Shown here: in pieces, positions 6,178 through 15,238 of the stretch | Numbering within the stretch: position 1 is the first letter of the stretch | Layout of the letters: every line of letters begins with the position of its first letter | Source of the DNA: an uncultured Pseudomonadota bacterium | GTDB lineage: Bacteria > Pseudomonadota > Gammaproteobacteria > Burkholderiales > SG8-41 | Direction of reading: 5' to 3' | Length of the DNA stretch: 18,706 bases | Assembly: GCA_946885605.1 (NCBI GenBank) | Contig: CAMPGR010000074.1 | Location: 1-18,706, forward strand | Program-made: the position numbers and the translations under genes | Notes under the pieces: model-generated | Seen by the model: the letters and a program-made list of their open reading frames with translations, nothing else | Database searches by the model: none | What the model was told of the DNA's origin: nothing

Positions 6178-7248
6178 ATGGGCACTACCTACAAAATACT
6201 GATCATGGGCGCCTCTTACGGCTCGCTGCTCGCCGCCAAGGTACTGCCCGCGGGCCATACGGTGAAGCTGATCTGCCTTCCGGTGGAAGCGGATCTCATC
6301 AACGCCGAAGGCATACGGGTCCGCCTTCCGGTCAAAGGCCGCGAGGGTTTGTACGAAATCGATTCGCGCAAGCTTCCGGGCAAGCTTACGGCCGGCACCC
6401 CCGGCGCCATCACGGAGGGCGATTACGATCTCGTCGCGCTCGCGATGCAGGAGCCGCAGTACCGTTCGCCCGGGGTGCGCGAAATGCTGGATGCCGTGGC
6501 TAAAGCGAAGGTGCCGTGCATGTCGATCATGAACATGCCGCCGCTCCCGTATTTGAAGCGCATTCCGGGGCTCGACACGCAGGCCTGCCGCGCGGCGTAT
6601 ACCGATCCAACGGTCTGGGACAGCTTCGACCCGGCATACTTGACGCTTTGCAGCCCGGATCCGCAGGCGTTCCGCCCGCCGGAGGAGAAGGTGAACGTGC
6701 TGCAGGTTCGGCTGCCGACCAACTTCAAGGCGGCGCGCTTCGAATCGGATGCGCACACCGCGATCCTCCGCCAGCTCGAATCCGACGTCGAGGAAGCGCG
6801 CTTCGACGACCATGGCAATCGCATCGAGTTGCCGGTCAAGTTGAAGGTGCACGATTCCATCTTCGTGCCGCTCGCGAAATGGCCGATGCTGATCGCCGGC
6901 AACTATCGCTGCGTGACGAAAGAGGGCATGCGCACCATCCGCGAGGCGGTGCACAGCGACATCGAAGCCTCGCGTTCGGTCTACAACTGGGTGGTGAAGC
7001 TCTGCACCACGCTCGGTGCCGCGGAGAAGGACCTGGTACCGTTCGAGAAATACGCCAATGCAGCGCTCTCGCTGCAAAGCCCGTCGTCGGCGGCGCGCGC
7101 GCTCTTTGGCGGTGCGCCGTACATCGAGCGGGTCGACCGCCTGGTGAAGATCATCGGCGGGCAGAAAGGCATGAAGCTCGACGTGCTCGACCAGACGGTG
7201 GCGCTCGTCGATGAGCGGCTCGAGATGAACCGCAAGAAAGCGAGCTGA
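6178..7248 (+). CDS. Ketopantoate reductase-like NAD(P)-binding protein
   Basis: This 356-residue protein begins with a Rossmann beta strand and glycine-rich turn KILIMGASYGSLLAAKVL (6-23), and continues like ApbA/PanE N-terminal domains: an HTVKLICLP strand, a substrate-facing region, then GDYDLVALAMQEPQYR near 81-96. The turn reads G-A-S-Y-G where classical ketopantoate reductases have G-A-G-x-x-G, and the C-terminal half is not an obvious PanE helical domain. I expect an NAD(P)H-dependent oxidoreductase acting on a 2-oxo or beta-hydroxy acid, but not true ketopantoate reductase. The ribosome binding site is GAGGTGAAGTC. Its TGA overlaps the ATG of the ThDP enzyme (TGATG), so the two proteins are translationally coupled and probably act in one pathway. 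Confidence 0.7.
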   Translation: MGTTYKILIMGASYGSLLAAKVLPAGHTVKLICLPVEADLINAEGIRVRLPVKGREGLYEIDSRKLPGKLTAGTPGAITEGDYDLVALAMQEPQYRSPGVREMLDAVAKAKVPCMSIMNMPPLPYLKRIPGLDTQACRAAYTDPTVWDSFDPAYLTLCSPDPQAFRPPEEKVNVLQVRLPTNFKAARFESDAHTAILRQLESDVEEARFDDHGNRIELPVKLKVHDSIFVPLAKWPMLIAGNYRCVTKEGMRTIREAVHSDIEASRSVYNWVVKLCTTLGAAEKDLVPFEKYANAALSLQSPSSAARALFGGAPYIERVDRLVKIIGGQKGMKLDVLDQTVALVDERLEMNRKKAS

Positions 7249-8927
7249 TGGACGCGCGCGCACAAAAGCAGGTGAAAACGACGACCGCCGCGCGCGCGCT
7301 CGTCGACGCGCTCTTGAGGGAAGGGGTCGATCACGTCTTCGGCATTCCGGGCACGCAGAATCTCGCGGTGCTGGACGCGTTGCGCGACACGCCGCAGATC
7401 CGGTTCATCCTGACGCGCCACGAGCAGGGCGCCGCGTTCATGGCCTACGGGTATGCGCGCGCCGCGAAACGCCCGGCCATCGTCACGGCGACGGAAGGGC
7501 CGGGGGTCACCAACCTCGTCACGGCGATTGGCGCCGCGTTCCGCGGCTACGTCCCGGTGATCAGCGTGTGCGGCGTGCAGGAAAGCGCGATGCGCGAGCG
7601 CGATGCGACGCAGGACATGGACCAGATTCCGTTCCTGCGCCCGATCACCAAGTGGGCGTACAGCATACCGAACCCGCAGAAGGTGCAGGAATCGGTGCGC
7701 AAGGCGTTTCGCGTGGCGCTCACCGAGCCGCAGGGGCCGGCGCATATCGAAGCCTCGAGCGAAATTCTCCTCGAGCCCGTCGTACCCGAGCCGATCGAGC
7801 CCGCGGCCTACCGCAATACTGTTCTTCCTTCCTGCGACGCGGGCCAGCTCGACCGCGCGTTCGAGCTCCTCTCGCGGGCAGAGCGGCCGGTCTTTGTGAT
7901 CGGCCGCGGTGTGCTGAACGAAGGTCAGACTGCAGCGATGGCGCAGCTCGCGGAACGGACCGGAATACCGGTCGCAGTGCTGCAGTACTCGCCCGATGCA
8001 TTCCCTACCGATCACGCGCTCGCCCTCGGCCCGCTGGGCCGAAATGGCTACGGCAGTGCGAACCGCGTCGTGCCGAAGGCGGACTTGATCGTCGCGATCG
8101 GCGCGCATTTCGACGTGTTCTCGACGATGTACAAGCACGGCATCTTCAGCGAGCACGCGAAGATCGTTCATCACAGCACGGCGCCGGGCCAGATCGGCAT
8201 CGTCTTTCCGGTGGCGCTCGGCGTTGCGGGGTCCACCGCAAGTTTCGTATCCGGACTCGCCGCGCGCGCGGCCCGGACGAAGCTCAGGAAATCGTGGGTC
8301 GACGTGGCGCAGGCGCGTGCCGAGTGGGAGCGCGAGCTCGAAGGCGCGCTGCGCCCGGAGGCCGAGCCGATCCAGTCGCAGTTCGTTGCTCACGTGATCC
8401 GCAAGGTGCTGCCGCGCGACGGGCTCGTCGTGGTCGATGCGGGGAACGGCGGCAAGCACGTCCGCAGCTACTTCAGAAGTTACGAGCCCGGCACGTTCAT
8501 GGGCATCGATGACTGGGGCTCGGTCGGCGGCGCCTTCCCGATGGCGCTCGGCGCGAAACTCGCGCGGCCCGATCGGCCCGTCCTGTGCGCATGCGGCGAC
8601 ATGGGCGCGATGTGCAACATCGGCGAGCTGGAAACCGCGGTGCGGGAGAAGATTCCCGTGGTGCAGGTGATCTTCAACGATCAGGGTCTGGGCAACGAGC
8701 GCGCGTTCCAGCAGGAGCACTACGGCGGGCGTTACTACGCCGTGGACTACAGCAATCCGGACTTCGGCGCGATCGCCCGCGTGTTCGGCGCGCACGGCGA
8801 GCAGGTGCGCAAGCCCGGCGAGCTCGAGGGCGCGCTCGAGCGCGCGTTCGCGAGCGGCAAGCCGGCCGTGATCGATGTGCTGATCGACAAGAAGACGCTC
8901 GCGCCGGTGGTGTACCGGCCGCAGTAA
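7248..8927 (+). CDS. Thiamine diphosphate-dependent enzyme, acetolactate synthase large-subunit-like
   Basis: This 559-residue protein has the three domains of the ThDP decarboxylase/synthase superfamily. The N-terminal PYR domain has the ThDP-activating glutamate in TRHEQGAAFMA (Glu59) and the segment TATEGPGVTN. The central domain spans about 190-340 and includes RAERPVFVIGRGV. The C-terminal PP domain has the magnesium/diphosphate motif starting GDMGAMCNIGEL (450-461) and ending in FND (476-478), a variant of G-D-G...N. It probably cleaves or joins a 2-oxo acid. The central region (VLQYSPDAFPTDHALALG onward) differs from biosynthetic IlvB/IlvI and no regulatory-subunit gene is nearby, so a catabolic or specialised role is more likely than valine/isoleucine synthesis. 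It is coupled to the upstream reductase-like gene by a TGATG overlap. Confidence 0.85.
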   Translation: MDARAQKQVKTTTAARALVDALLREGVDHVFGIPGTQNLAVLDALRDTPQIRFILTRHEQGAAFMAYGYARAAKRPAIVTATEGPGVTNLVTAIGAAFRGYVPVISVCGVQESAMRERDATQDMDQIPFLRPITKWAYSIPNPQKVQESVRKAFRVALTEPQGPAHIEASSEILLEPVVPEPIEPAAYRNTVLPSCDAGQLDRAFELLSRAERPVFVIGRGVLNEGQTAAMAQLAERTGIPVAVLQYSPDAFPTDHALALGPLGRNGYGSANRVVPKADLIVAIGAHFDVFSTMYKHGIFSEHAKIVHHSTAPGQIGIVFPVALGVAGSTASFVSGLAARAARTKLRKSWVDVAQARAEWERELEGALRPEAEPIQSQFVAHVIRKVLPRDGLVVVDAGNGGKHVRSYFRSYEPGTFMGIDDWGSVGGAFPMALGAKLARPDRPVLCACGDMGAMCNIGELETAVREKIPVVQVIFNDQGLGNERAFQQEHYGGRYYAVDYSNPDFGAIARVFGAHGEQVRKPGELEGALERAFASGKPAVIDVLIDKKTLAPVVYRPQ

Positions 8928-8930
8928 TGA

Positions 8931-8971
8931 AGGGGTCAGACCACTAAAAAAGTAAAAGGGGTCTGACCCCT
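8931..8971. repeat. Dispersed palindromic repeat, copy 1
   Basis: AGGGGTCAGACC (8931-8942) pairs with GGTCTGACCCCT (8960-8971) across a 17-base A-rich spacer. The right arm also contains a near-perfect inner palindrome GGGGTC-T-GACCCC. It starts three bases after the ThDP enzyme stop codon. The same core recurs at 14122-14158. There is no U tract after the stem, so a terminator role is uncertain. Confidence 0.75.
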
Positions 8972-9022
8972 AAGCACGAGGCCCCGCAGAGGGCTTTACC
9001 GCCACGGAAGGAGGAGACGACG

Positions 9023-10018
9023 ATGTTCGAAGCCACAGGCACGCGCTATCTCCGTACCTCTGCAGCGGCGATAGCCTTTGCGCTCATCTCCGGCACCGCG
9101 CCGGCGCAGCCGGCGTGGAAGCCGGAAAAGCCCGTCGAATTGATCGCGCTCAACGCGCCGGGCGGGGGCGGCGACCGGATACTGCGGATCATGTCGAGCA
9201 TCATGCAGGAACGCCGCCACCTCGACGTGCCCGCGAACGTGGTGAACAAGCCGGGCGGCGGCGGGGCTGTCGCTTACGCCTACTTGAACCAGCATCCCGG
9301 CGACGCGCATTACCTCGTGCTCGCATCGAAGTCGATCCTGACGAATCACATCGCGGGGCGCGGCCCGAGCTACACGGAATTCACGCCGGTCGCGTTTCTC
9401 TTCGGCGAATACATTTCCGTGACGGTGAAGCCGGAATCGCCGCTCAAGACCGGACGCGACATCGTCGAGCGCCTGAAAAAAGACCCTGCGGCGCTGAGCT
9501 TCGGCATCGCGACCAGCATGGGCAATCCCAACCACCAGGGTGTTGCGAGCGCTTTGAAGGCGGCCGGCGTCGATATCCGGAAAATGCGCACGGTGATCTT
9601 CCCTTCGGGCGGCGCGGCGACCACCGCGATGCTCGGCGGCCACGTCGACGTCGTGCCGATCACGGCGGCCTTCGCCGCCTCCATGGCGCGGCAGGGACAG
9701 GTGCGCGTCATCACCGTCACCGCGCCGTCGCGCCTGGCCGACGTGCTCGCGGACGTGCCCACGTGGCGCGAGCAGGGCTACGATGCGGTCGTGTCGAACT
9801 GGCGGGGGATGGTCGGACCCAGGGGGATGGCCCCGGTGCAGGTCGCCTACTGGGAGCACGCGCTCTCACGCTTCGTCGAGTCCGACGAGTGGAAGAAGGA
9901 GCTCGAGAAAAACTTCTGGCGGAGCGAATACATGCGCAGCGCCGAGATGCGCAAGTACCTCGATCAGGACAACGAGCAGGTGAAAGCGTTTCTCGCCGAG
10001 TTGGGCCTCGCCAAGTGA
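9023..10018 (+). CDS. TctC/Bug-family periplasmic solute-binding protein
   Basis: This 331-residue protein has a signal peptide (about 1-28, ending APA) and the two-lobe fold of Bug receptors. Markers are KPVELIALNAPGGGGDRILR near 35-54, VVNKPGGGGAVAYAYLNQHP near 72-91, the FPSGGAATTAMLGGHVDVV segment with the family's G-G-H-V-D pattern, and WRGMVGPRGMAP near 257-268. Such proteins capture carboxylates or other small organic acids and normally deliver them to a TctAB membrane pair, but no TctA or TctB gene is in the window, which is common for the large Bug repertoires of Burkholderiales. The start is set by a strong ribosome binding site (GGAAGGAGGAGACGACG). It may serve the upstream reductase/ThDP pair, but that is inference. 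Confidence 0.9.
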   Translation: MFEATGTRYLRTSAAAIAFALISGTAPAQPAWKPEKPVELIALNAPGGGGDRILRIMSSIMQERRHLDVPANVVNKPGGGGAVAYAYLNQHPGDAHYLVLASKSILTNHIAGRGPSYTEFTPVAFLFGEYISVTVKPESPLKTGRDIVERLKKDPAALSFGIATSMGNPNHQGVASALKAAGVDIRKMRTVIFPSGGAATTAMLGGHVDVVPITAAFAASMARQGQVRVITVTAPSRLADVLADVPTWREQGYDAVVSNWRGMVGPRGMAPVQVAYWEHALSRFVESDEWKKELEKNFWRSEYMRSAEMRKYLDQDNEQVKAFLAELGLAK

Positions 10019-10033
10019 CCCTCAATGAGGGGC

Positions 10034-10053
10034 ATCCCGGCAAGAGCCGGGAT
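10034..10053. repeat. Short palindromic repeat at a convergent gene junction
   Basis: ATCCCGGC and GCCGGGAT are separated by AAGA, 15 bases past the binding-protein stop and 17 before the convergent MFS gene's stop. The perfect 8-base stem could end transcription from both sides or be a REP-type unit; no T tract is present. Confidence 0.55.
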
Positions 10054-10069
10054 CCAGAGAAGTGAGACT

Positions 10070-11416
10070 TCACCGCGCATTCGCCAACGCATCCAGCCGC
10101 CACAACTGCGCGCGCCAGCGAACGGCGATCAGCATCGTGACGGCGATGCCGAGTAGGCAGTAGAGCGTCGCGGTGACGGGATAACCCAGGCTCGCGATGA
10201 GCGGGCCGGAGATGAGCAATCCCGGAAGGTTGCCGTAGATCGCGAGCATGCGAATCCCCATGATGCGGCCGCGGTACTGCACGTCGGAGGTGCGGAGCAG
10301 CATGGTCGCCATCGGCACCTGGCTTACGCTCTGCGCGCAACCGGCGAGGAAGAGCGCGACGATGCCCGCAGCGGGATGCGCGGTGTGCGCGAAGCTCAAG
10401 AGCAGCGCATACCACACGACGCACGCAACGAGCATCACGCGCGAAGCCCTCAGTAACCCGCCATAGCGGCTCAGCACGAGTGAGCTCAAGAGCGCGCCGC
10501 TCGCCGCGCCCGCCACCATGTAGCCGAGCACCGTCTGGTCCGCGCGGTAGATCTCCTTCGCCACGTAGGGAAGGAGGTTGTTCGAAAGCGGAAAGGCGGT
10601 GAGATTGAGCATGAAGGCGAGCAGCATCACGGCAAGGAGGTGCGGGGTGTTCCAGACGTAAGCGAGTCCCGCCTTGAGCTCGTGCCACGGCGAGGCGCGG
10701 GCAACCTCGGGCGCCCGCGTGGCGGCGGCGTGCGGGGCCGTGTGCGAGCCGCTGCCCGCCTTGAGCGTCAGCACAATGCTCGTGATGTAGAGGCTTGCGA
10801 CCACCAGGTACGCCGGCCCCATGCCGAGGGTCGCGACGATACCCGCGCCGGTGAGCGCGCCCGCGATGCGCGCGGAATCCTGCGTGGTGCGCTGGATGCT
10901 CATCGCGGCCATCAACTGCTGTGCGGGCACGATGTCGCCCACGACCGCGGTGCGCATGCCGATATCGGATGGCCGCACCAGCCCGAAAATCGTGGCGCTC
11001 ACGAGCACGTAGCCCGGCGTGACGACGTCCGTGAAGGCCAGGATCATGAGTATCGTCGCAAGCGTTGCGTACACGCTTCGCATGGCGCAGAGCACGTTGC
11101 GGTGCCCGACGCGATCGCCCATCACCCCGAACATCGGCGAGAGCAGCGTGCCGATATAGAGGAGCGACGCGAATACCGTAAGCATGAACACCGACTGCGT
11201 CTCGACCAGGACGTACCAGCCGAGAATGAGCATTTCCATCTCGAACGCCCACGAGGTCGCGAGATCCGCCGGCCACTGGAATCGGAAACTGCGAACGCGG
11301 AATGGAGCGAGCGCCGCGACACGCGCGGTGGCGCTCAAGATGCGGCACCGTGAATCATTTTGAACCGCTTGATCCTGGACCTTCCCTGAGGGAGCGAATT
11401 TAACACGCAATTCCAC
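10070..11416 (-). CDS. MFS transporter, EntS-like (MFS_3 type)
   Basis: The 448-residue frame opens with GTG at 11416. The membrane part begins near residue 46 and shows the EntS/enterobactin-exporter type pattern: FRFQWPADLATSWAFEMEML in the first helix, PMFGVMGDRVGHRNVL as the loop 2-3 motif, VRPSDIGMRTAVVGDIVP and QDSARIAGALTGAGIV in the middle, and YRGRIMGIRMLAIYGNLPG in the C-terminal half. About twelve helices are expected. It is an inner-membrane exporter of unknown substrate; no siderophore genes are present. The start is uncertain. The GTG has only GAGG ten bases upstream, and a TTG at 11338 would give a more usual 422-residue protein starting just before the first helix. The gene is divergent from the small unknown gene at 11465. 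Confidence 0.8.
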   Translation of the reverse strand: MELRVKFAPSGKVQDQAVQNDSRCRILSATARVAALAPFRVRSFRFQWPADLATSWAFEMEMLILGWYVLVETQSVFMLTVFASLLYIGTLLSPMFGVMGDRVGHRNVLCAMRSVYATLATILMILAFTDVVTPGYVLVSATIFGLVRPSDIGMRTAVVGDIVPAQQLMAAMSIQRTTQDSARIAGALTGAGIVATLGMGPAYLVVASLYITSIVLTLKAGSGSHTAPHAAATRAPEVARASPWHELKAGLAYVWNTPHLLAVMLLAFMLNLTAFPLSNNLLPYVAKEIYRADQTVLGYMVAGAASGALLSSLVLSRYGGLLRASRVMLVACVVWYALLLSFAHTAHPAAGIVALFLAGCAQSVSQVPMATMLLRTSDVQYRGRIMGIRMLAIYGNLPGLLISGPLIASLGYPVTATLYCLLGIAVTMLIAVRWRAQLWRLDALANAR

Positions 11417-11439
11417 GGCGCGCTTGCCTCGCTTACACT
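11411..11439 (+). promoter_or_regulatory. Weak candidate sigma-70 promoter for the 11465 operon
   Basis: A TACACT box (11434-11439, four of six to TATAAT) lies 25 bases before the ATG, with a poor -35 match (TTCCAC) 17 bases upstream. Only the -10 box and its position support it. Confidence 0.22.
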
Positions 11440-11464
11440 AACCGTCCGTTTTGGACCACGGACC

Positions 11465-11857
11465 ATGGCGCAAGAGAAACTGTCGATCGAGGAAGAGCTG
11501 GCCGCGCTCGAGGCGGCCTGCCAGAAGGCGATACGGGCGATCAGCGACGCGCGCAGCGTGCGCGAGGTGTCATCGCTGGAAGAAGTCGAGGTGCCCCATC
11601 ACCTGCGCGCGATGGCGCATTCCAAGGTGCCCGCGCTGGGCCGGCTGCGGCGGCTCAAGGACAACCGCGTGGAGGAGATCGTCCACAACCAGCTCCATGC
11701 GATCCGCATCGAGCGCAACGAGCTCGTCGCAAGCCGCGAGTTCGACCGGATCAAGGCGGGCGATTGGTACGTGCTGCGCGCCAACTATCCCGAGCTCTAC
11801 GCGAAATCGCTGCGCGAGGCGAACCTGATACTGGAGCGCAAGCGGCAGCGCAAGTAA
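11465..11857 (+). CDS. Conserved-looking small cytoplasmic protein, function unknown
   Basis: This 130-residue protein is highly charged, without signal peptide or membrane segment, and is predicted largely helical. It has an N-terminal helix rich in Glu and Ala (about 5-28), a middle segment VPHHLRAMAHSKVPALGRLR and a C-terminal segment with Tyr/Trp (DWYVLRANYPELYAKSLREA) ending in a basic tail. I recognise no domain. The coding frame has strong third-position GC and ends 24 bases before the hydrolase gene, so it is probably the first gene of that operon. Its ribosome binding site is weak (CGGACC directly before ATG). It could be nucleic-acid- or membrane-surface-associated given the basic tail, but no function is assigned. 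Confidence 0.65.
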   Translation: MAQEKLSIEEELAALEAACQKAIRAISDARSVREVSSLEEVEVPHHLRAMAHSKVPALGRLRRLKDNRVEEIVHNQLHAIRIERNELVASREFDRIKAGDWYVLRANYPELYAKSLREANLILERKRQRK

Positions 11858-11881
11858 CCGTTTCGATCAACTGGAGGAGTC

Positions 11882-12778
<897 letters not shown>

Positions 12779-12788
12779 GGGGCCCGTC

Positions 12789-12809
12789 ATTCCAGCGCGG
12801 AGCTGGAAT
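12789..12809. repeat. Short palindromic repeat after the hydrolase gene
   Basis: ATTCCAGC and GCTGGAAT flank GCGGA, ten bases after the hydrolase stop. It resembles the dispersed GTCATTCC...GGAATCC palindromes of many proteobacterial genomes and parallels the element at 10034-10053. Weak terminator function is possible, but the downstream MFS gene is only 60 bases away on the same strand. Confidence 0.55.
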
Positions 12810-12869
12810 CCGTAAAAGAAGACCCGGGCAGGTCAGACGCCGGGGTGGATCGGGGAGGTGAGAACAAGA

Positions 12870-14096
12870 ATGCCGGCACTATCCGGAGCGCGGCTCGTCG
12901 CGATCGTCTGCGCGGCGCAAGTATTGGTGCAGATCGGCGCGTACTTCTGGCCGGCGCTTCTGCCGACAATGATTCCGCTGTGGGGCCTCACCAACAGCGA
13001 AGCGGGGTGGATCACCGGCATCTTCTACGCCGCATATCTCGTGTCGGTCCCCGTGCTGGTGACGCTGACCGACCGCGTCGATGCGAAGCGCGTGTATCTC
13101 TTCGGCGTGGCGTGCACGGTTGCGGGCCACGTCCTGTTCGGCCTCTATGCTGACGGCTTCTGGAGCGCGCTCGCAACGCGGGCGCTTGCCGGCATGGGCT
13201 GGGCCGGCACCTACATGACCGGGCTGAAACTGCTCGCTGACCGCGTCGATGCCAAACTGATGTCGCGCGCCGTCTCCGGCCACGCAGCGGGGGTGGGTGT
13301 GTCGGGCGCGCTTTCGTTCTCGTGTGCGGGACTTCTGGCTGAAGCATTCGGCTGGCGGGAAGCCTTCGTGGTCGCGGGCGTGAGTGCGGCGGCTGCCTGG
13401 ATGCTCGTCGCTGTTTCTGTACCGTGGCGGACAAAATCGCCGGAAAAGGCCGCAACGCGCGCGCCGCTCTTCGATTTCCGTCCCGTGTTCCGCAACCGCT
13501 CGGCGATGGCGTATTCGATCGGCTACTGCATCCACACGCTCGAGATGAACGCGCTGCGCGGCTGGGGCGTCGCGTTCCTCGGCTTCGTTGCGGTGGGCGC
13601 GGGCATGGACAATCCGCCGATCTCTCCGACCGCGGTGCTCACGGGACTGGGTTTGCTCGGCACGGCCGCGAGCGTGCTGGGCAACGAAGCGGCAATTCGT
13701 CTGGGTCGCCGGCGACTCATTGCTTTTGCCATGCTCGCGTCCGCGATCGTGGCTGCGGCCATCGCGTCCGTCGGCACGCTGTCGTATTCGCTCGCCGTCG
13801 CGCTCTTGCTGCTCTACGGATTCATCGTCTGGCTCGATTCATCGGCGCTCACCGCCGGCTCCGCAGGCACGGCGGATCCGGAGAAGCGCGGCGCAACGCT
13901 CGCCGTGCACTCGATGCTCGGCTATTCCGGCGGCTTCGTCGGCCCGTTGTTGATAGGCGTGATCCTCGACTGCTCGGGCGGCATGTCAAACGCGGGTTGG
14001 CGAATGTCCTTTCTCGCGGTGGGTGCGTTGATGCTGCTCGCGCTCCTCGTGTTCCTGGTGATGCGCCCGCGTACCCTCGCCGGGGAAAAAGCCTAG
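12870..14096 (+). CDS. MFS transporter of unknown substrate
   Basis: This 408-residue inner-membrane protein has about twelve hydrophobic segments. Helix 1 begins LVAIVCAAQVLVQIGAYFWP, the loop 2-3 motif appears as TLTDRVDAKRVYLFGVA (a diverged G-x-x-x-D-R-x-G-R-R/K), and the halves are joined by a basic segment PWRTKSPEKAATRAP near 190-205. C-terminal features include GNEAAIRLGRRRLIAFAM and HSMLGYSGGFVGPLLIGVI. The ATG at 12870 has GGAGGTGA eight bases upstream; an in-frame GTG at 12858 overlaps that ribosome binding site and was not used. It lies 91 bases downstream of the exported hydrolase and could take up its product or a related acid, but this is only inferred from position. Confidence 0.85.
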   Translation: MPALSGARLVAIVCAAQVLVQIGAYFWPALLPTMIPLWGLTNSEAGWITGIFYAAYLVSVPVLVTLTDRVDAKRVYLFGVACTVAGHVLFGLYADGFWSALATRALAGMGWAGTYMTGLKLLADRVDAKLMSRAVSGHAAGVGVSGALSFSCAGLLAEAFGWREAFVVAGVSAAAAWMLVAVSVPWRTKSPEKAATRAPLFDFRPVFRNRSAMAYSIGYCIHTLEMNALRGWGVAFLGFVAVGAGMDNPPISPTAVLTGLGLLGTAASVLGNEAAIRLGRRRLIAFAMLASAIVAAAIASVGTLSYSLAVALLLLYGFIVWLDSSALTAGSAGTADPEKRGATLAVHSMLGYSGGFVGPLLIGVILDCSGGMSNAGWRMSFLAVGALMLLALLVFLVMRPRTLAGEKA

Positions 14097-14121
14097 TTGG
14101 CTGGATAACTTAGGAGATAGC

Positions 14122-14158
14122 TTAGGGGTCAGACCCCGGGCTGCGGTCTGACCCCTAA
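14122..14158. repeat. Dispersed palindromic repeat, copy 2
   Basis: TTAGGGGTCAGACC (14122-14135) pairs perfectly with GGTCTGACCCCTAA (14145-14158) across nine bases. The left arm also contains the inner palindrome GGGGTC-A-GACCCC. It lies between convergent genes and includes the stop codon of the dioxygenase (14155-14157). It shares its core with 8931-8971 and could also act as a bidirectional terminator stem. Confidence 0.75.
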
Positions 14159-15234
14159 ATCACACGCATGCCGAGCGCGGCTGCCTGGCGCTGCTCGAAC
14201 GCCTTGCAGCGCTCGTCGTGATGCTGGCCGATGATGCCGCCGCGCACGGTGCCCACTTCGACCGCCTTGTAGAGCACGCGCCAGCTCTCGGGCAGCAGAT
14301 CGCCATCAGGGGGCGCGATCCATAAACGGAACAGGAGCCGCTTCTCCGCGGGATCGTCGTGATCGACGAACTCGGTGCGCGAATGCAGCGTGACGTGGCT
14401 GTTGATGATCTGCAGGTCTCCGGGCCCAAGCCACATGGCATGCGCGAGATCGCGACGCCGAACCGTCGCGTCGAACGTTTCCAGCGCCTCACGATGCGCC
14501 GGCGTCAAGCGCGGGATGCCCTCGAGCTTCTGCGCGGAATTCACGCGATTCCAGTTCCACTTGCTGAAGCGCTTGCCGCCGCGCTCGTCGAAGATCGGGT
14601 GCGGATAGAACGGCGTCTCGTCCGCCGCTTCCTCGCCCTGCCGGCTGAAGTGCACCGCCCGGTGCAGCCACTCGACGAGCGCGGGATACTCCACCCTCAT
14701 CCGCTCGTAGGCCGCAAGCGAGCTCGTCGTGATGCTCATGCCGCCGGACGCGGCCTTGTTGTAGCAGCTAAGCGCCACGACGTCCGCCGAGTCCGTGTGG
14801 AAGTCGAGTTCCGCATTCGAGGAATACCCGCGGCCCGTCCCGGTGCGGTACTGGGTGCCGGCATCGCGCACGGCGGAGATGTAATGGCTCGCCTTGCCCT
14901 GCGGCCGCGCCACCCCGGCATGCAGGCCGATACCCCAGGTGAGAAGCTTGAACCCTTCTTCATCGATCCCCTCGCGGGGCAGTCCGCGCACGAGCGCGAC
15001 GCCGCGGCCGCGTTTCGCTTCGCTGAACGCCGCGTCGATCGTCCCCCACGCGGAGCCGAGATCGAAGTCCTCGCGGCGATATTCGAGAAGCGGCTTGTCG
15101 GGTGTGCGCGCTTTTTCGAGCGCCGCCCTCAGGTCGCGACGCGCCTTGTCGTCCAGCGTGTAGATCCAGCGCCGGTCGGCATCGAGCTCGGCGGCATTCC
15201 ACACGGCAGACGTATCAATTGCTTTCTCGCCCAT
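14155..15234 (-). CDS. TauD/TfdA-like Fe(II)/2-oxoglutarate dioxygenase
   Basis: This 359-residue protein shows the facial-triad motif H-T-D (His146, Asp148) in AELDFHTDSADVVALSCY and a distal His284 in GDLQIINSHVTLHSRTEF. Arg303 in LLFRLWIAPP probably binds the 2-oxoglutarate carboxylate. The double-stranded beta-helix core fits about residues 75-310. The family hydroxylates small substrates such as taurine, 2,4-D, alkyl sulfates or gamma-butyrobetaine, releasing succinate and CO2; the substrate here is unknown. The start at 15234 (MGEKAID) lies four bases after the yceH stop, supporting an operon; its ribosome binding site is weak, and a GTG eight codons upstream is an alternative. The stop codon is inside a dispersed repeat, so the last residues may have been altered by the insertion. 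Confidence 0.85.
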   Translation of the reverse strand: MGEKAIDTSAVWNAAELDADRRWIYTLDDKARRDLRAALEKARTPDKPLLEYRREDFDLGSAWGTIDAAFSEAKRGRGVALVRGLPREGIDEEGFKLLTWGIGLHAGVARPQGKASHYISAVRDAGTQYRTGTGRGYSSNAELDFHTDSADVVALSCYNKAASGGMSITTSSLAAYERMRVEYPALVEWLHRAVHFSRQGEEAADETPFYPHPIFDERGGKRFSKWNWNRVNSAQKLEGIPRLTPAHREALETFDATVRRRDLAHAMWLGPGDLQIINSHVTLHSRTEFVDHDDPAEKRLLFRLWIAPPDGDLLPESWRVLYKAVEVGTVRGGIIGQHHDERCKAFEQRQAAALGMRVI

Positions 15235-15238
15235 GGCA

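Noticed and set aside
6981..8795. 604-residue open frame on the minus strand
   Set aside because: It lies opposite the ThDP enzyme and reductase genes, is rich in Arg/His/Ala as expected of antisense GC-rich frames, and matches no family.
9717..11348. 543-residue open frame on the minus strand
   Set aside because: It overlaps a clear MFS gene in another frame and the opposite-strand binding protein. Its composition is Arg-rich and it has no membrane or domain pattern.
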